Origin: Candidatus Kapaibacterium sp.
GTDB taxonomy: Bacteria; Bacteroidota; Ignavibacteria; Kapaibacteriales; Kapaibacteriaceae
Length of the DNA: 18,624 nucleotides
NCBI GenBank assembly: GCA_030830285.1
Contig: JAURNF010000009.1
Coordinates: 1-18,624, forward strand
Reading direction: 5' to 3'
A program made the position numbers and the translations under genes. Every line of letters begins with the position of its first letter. Within the stretch, counting starts at the first letter, position 1. Positions 16,765 through 18,624 of this stretch are shown piece after piece. Under the pieces are notes generated by a model. That model saw nothing but the letters and a program-made list of their open reading frames with translations, was not told the origin of the DNA and did no database searches.

Positions 16765-18252
16765 CTAGTTGTCTTCCACCCAGGGCGCACTCGATACGCC
16801 GCGGTCATCAAACGCCTGAACTCGGAACGTAAACGGACGCGACGCGTCGCGTTGCGTGATTTCGAAGGTCTCAAGCCACGACACCGTTGGACGCTCCGAC
16901 GAAGCTGCGCGGAGATTCCCAGCAAGCCGTTTCACATCAGCGGCATTACCATCAAGCACTCGTAGTCGCGGACGATTGGAGCTGCGGTCAGCGGCATAAA
17001 ACTGCACGACAATGATCTTCTTACGTGCATCCGATCCTCGATCGACGCTTCGGATGATTGGTGCTGGGAAGTTTCGCACGAGTATCGGCTGAGGAACGCC
17101 CTCGCGGACACCATCAACGAATCGTTCAAATGTGAATGTGCGCCCGGTATCACGCGATGCTACACGGAAGCGAATTACCGACTCGGTCGTACTCGCAATC
17201 TCACGGTCGCCATCACGAATAACTGCACGAACATTCTCGATCGAAGGCAGACGTGGATCGAACTGATAATCAATCCCCGGGAAGACAACATCAGGTGCGT
17301 TCACCGCCGGCATCGCGTGTGCTGTCACCACAAAGCTCGTTGTACGCGTTTGTCCATCCCGTCGTGTTACACGAACCTCTACCGTGACCGATCCGGTCCT
17401 CGGTGCACGCCCCGAAAGGAGGATCGTTCGCTGGTCAGTGCTTCGCTGGACATCTCCGATCTGTTCACCAATGACACGCACCACGGGTAGCCCAACAAGG
17501 TCGCGCGACGGATCAGCGCCACCAATACTCAATCGGTTGGTCCACGTGCGCTGCGAGACCGTCGTCACAACATCACGCGCTGGCTCAATCCAGAACTCAC
17601 CGAGCGTCTGAGCAAACTGTGACTGTTGCGATGTATCTCTTAGAACCAACGTGTCACGTCCGCCTGCAATCGTGATAATCGTCGGTGCCTGTTCGTTGTT
17701 CACCTGTGTTGTAAGTACGAACTGCGTCGATCCCGTCATGCGCAATCCCGTTGGGATCTCATCGTAGTCGCTGCTGTTAGCCCCGTTCGATTGGACTGGC
17801 ACACCACTGCCTGAAATAGTTACGCGATAGGTGTGAATTGCAATCTGATCAACGGATGGATTCCAGCGAAAGACCACTGCGTTCCGCTGCGGCTCATGCT
17901 CGAGTGCGAACAATGGTGTCGGGGAGCTACCAGGCTGCACAGTGAGGATCTGTCCAGTCTCAACCTCCTCAATGCGAGCAGATACTTCGAGGTCGGTCAC
18001 CGTGCCAGTATAGCGGATAACGTTGAGCGAGTCGAGCGACTCAATGCGCATCATTCCCGCACTATCACGCTCGATATTGCACGTTAGTCGCATTCGGTCT
18101 GGACTAAACTCAAGGCGCGCATTCACAATTGCTTGAGTATCAACATTGGCATCCTGCTGATCCATACGATCTGGCATCAGGAGCACCAGCGCTACCAGAT
18201 AGAGCACGAAGTAGATCTCGACGCGACGTCGCTTTCGCTGCGGAGCGCTCAT
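16765..18252 (-). CDS. GldM-like T9SS motor protein (divergent), membrane-anchored periplasmic
   Basis: A 495-residue protein with a basic cytoplasmic tip (MSAPQRKRRR), one membrane helix (about 12-26) and an otherwise beta-rich periplasmic part. Residues near 240-330 (NRLSIGGADPSRDLVGLP, later TTSFVVTAHAMP) resemble the third domain of GldM. The following segment (about 325-400: FPGIDYQFDPRLPSIENV, then TGRTFTFERFVDGVREG) resembles the fourth. GldM, usually about 510 residues, is the periplasmic rotor-like partner of GldL in the T9SS/gliding motor. Two points differ: the region after the helix looks like beta structure rather than the helical bundle of canonical GldM, and about 95 residues follow the fourth-domain-like segment. 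The start overlaps the stop of the upstream gene in an ATGA. This call rests on remembered family patterns, so a generic Ig-like membrane protein remains possible. Confidence 0.5.
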   Translation of the reverse strand: MSAPQRKRRRVEIYFVLYLVALVLLMPDRMDQQDANVDTQAIVNARLEFSPDRMRLTCNIERDSAGMMRIESLDSLNVIRYTGTVTDLEVSARIEEVETGQILTVQPGSSPTPLFALEHEPQRNAVVFRWNPSVDQIAIHTYRVTISGSGVPVQSNGANSSDYDEIPTGLRMTGSTQFVLTTQVNNEQAPTIITIAGGRDTLVLRDTSQQSQFAQTLGEFWIEPARDVVTTVSQRTWTNRLSIGGADPSRDLVGLPVVRVIGEQIGDVQRSTDQRTILLSGRAPRTGSVTVEVRVTRRDGQTRTTSFVVTAHAMPAVNAPDVVFPGIDYQFDPRLPSIENVRAVIRDGDREIASTTESVIRFRVASRDTGRTFTFERFVDGVREGVPQPILVRNFPAPIIRSVDRGSDARKKIIVVQFYAADRSSNRPRLRVLDGNAADVKRLAGNLRAASSERPTVSWLETFEITQRDASRPFTFRVQAFDDRGVSSAPWVEDN

Positions 18253-18624
18253 TTCTTGGATGCGTCCAATACTGATCGCGACAAGATTCGCTCGAGTTCA
18301 ATGCGAACGAGACGTTCGACTTCCTGACGTTCCAACGTTTGCAAATGCGCTCCAAGCACATCAACGCGCTCACTAAACTTCTCAAGCGCCGTCGTTGTCG
18401 ACTGCATTGCATTCATCAAGTGCGGATTTGGAGCAACGGCATTGACCGCTGCTTCTACACTATCGCGCATGCCAGAAATCATGCCGTCCTGACGCTCGAC
18501 GAGGTCATTCAACGTCCCAGCGATTGTCTCCAACTGTACGGCCATTGCAGCATAGTCACGCCCGATCTCTCCCAGCTCGCGCAGAAGCTCTTCGGTAGCA
18601 CCGGCACGTGACTCTTCTCGCTCA
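18249..18624 (-). CDS. Coiled-coil protein, C-terminal part; possibly GldL-like (start lies beyond the window)
   Basis: The frame is open to the right edge, so the real start lies outside; 124 residues are visible. An internal ATG at 18545 is unlikely to be the true start because the coding-like sequence continues upstream of it (TEELLRELGEIGRDYAAM). The visible part is helical and charged with heptad-like stretches (LQTLERQEVERLVRIELERI) and no membrane segment. Its stop overlaps the start of the GldM-like gene by four bases (ATGA, 18249-18252), indicating coupled translation. In T9SS loci gldL precedes gldM, and GldL has two N-terminal membrane helices followed by a cytoplasmic helical tail; the visible end fits such a tail. 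The family assignment depends on the neighbour and is tentative. Confidence 0.55.
   Translation of the reverse strand, partial: EREESRAGATEELLRELGEIGRDYAAMAVQLETIAGTLNDLVERQDGMISGMRDSVEAAVNAVAPNPHLMNAMQSTTTALEKFSERVDVLGAHLQTLERQEVERLVRIELERILSRSVLDASKK

Noticed and set aside
1..18624. CRISPR arrays, tRNA or rRNA genes, insertion sequences, phage or defence genes
   Set aside because: No spaced direct repeats, no transposase or integrase motifs and no RNA-gene signatures were seen; nearly all the sequence is accounted for by the listed genes.

Overview
The window looks like a chromosomal stretch from a member of the Bacteroidota/Chlorobiota (FCB) group, at moderate GC. Candidatus Kapabacteria or a near relative is my best guess, but this is inference: no rRNA or other phylogenetic marker is present. 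The pointers are two cell-surface proteins with C-terminal type IX secretion (T9SS) sorting domains, TAnnTTTG-type -7 promoter elements, a B-type (di-heme, single membrane subunit) succinate dehydrogenase with a 637-residue flavoprotein, and a probable GldM-like T9SS motor protein.

Layout from left to right. (1) Positions 1-3445, minus strand: the sufB-sufC-sufD iron-sulfur cluster assembly operon; sufD runs off the left edge. (2) Positions 3602-9946, minus strand: two tandem paralogues of about 1,020-1,040 residues. Each has a signal peptide, a DUF7948-like N-terminal domain, seven SBBP-type repeats whose spacing suggests a seven-bladed beta-propeller, a Kre9/KNH-like beta domain, two Ig-like domains and a T9SS sorting domain. 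Each is followed, about 40 nt after its stop, by a strong hairpin. (3) 10074-10784, plus strand: pdxJ (vitamin B6 synthesis). (4) 10809-14214, minus strand: the sdhC-sdhA-sdhB succinate dehydrogenase/fumarate reductase operon. (5) 14334-15248, plus strand: an ABC transporter ATPase with no permease beside it. (6) 15226-15771, minus strand: a small probable outer-membrane beta-barrel protein. (7) 15770-16762, plus strand: mltG, whose start codon overlaps that of the preceding gene in a CATG palindrome. (8) 16765-18624, minus strand: a translationally coupled pair with a GldM-like protein downstream of the C-terminal end of a coiled-coil protein, possibly GldL-like; the latter runs off the right edge.

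Most of the window is core metabolism (Fe-S assembly, PLP synthesis, respiratory complex II) and envelope biology. Fe-S clusters made by SufBCD are needed by SdhB. The GldL/GldM-like pair would belong to the machine that exports cargo such as the two sorting-domain proteins. I found no tRNA, rRNA, CRISPR array, insertion sequence or phage gene. No intergenic gap reaches 300 bases; the longest (3446-3601, 6665-6823, 9947-10073 and 14215-14333) are 119-159 nt and hold promoters and terminators.
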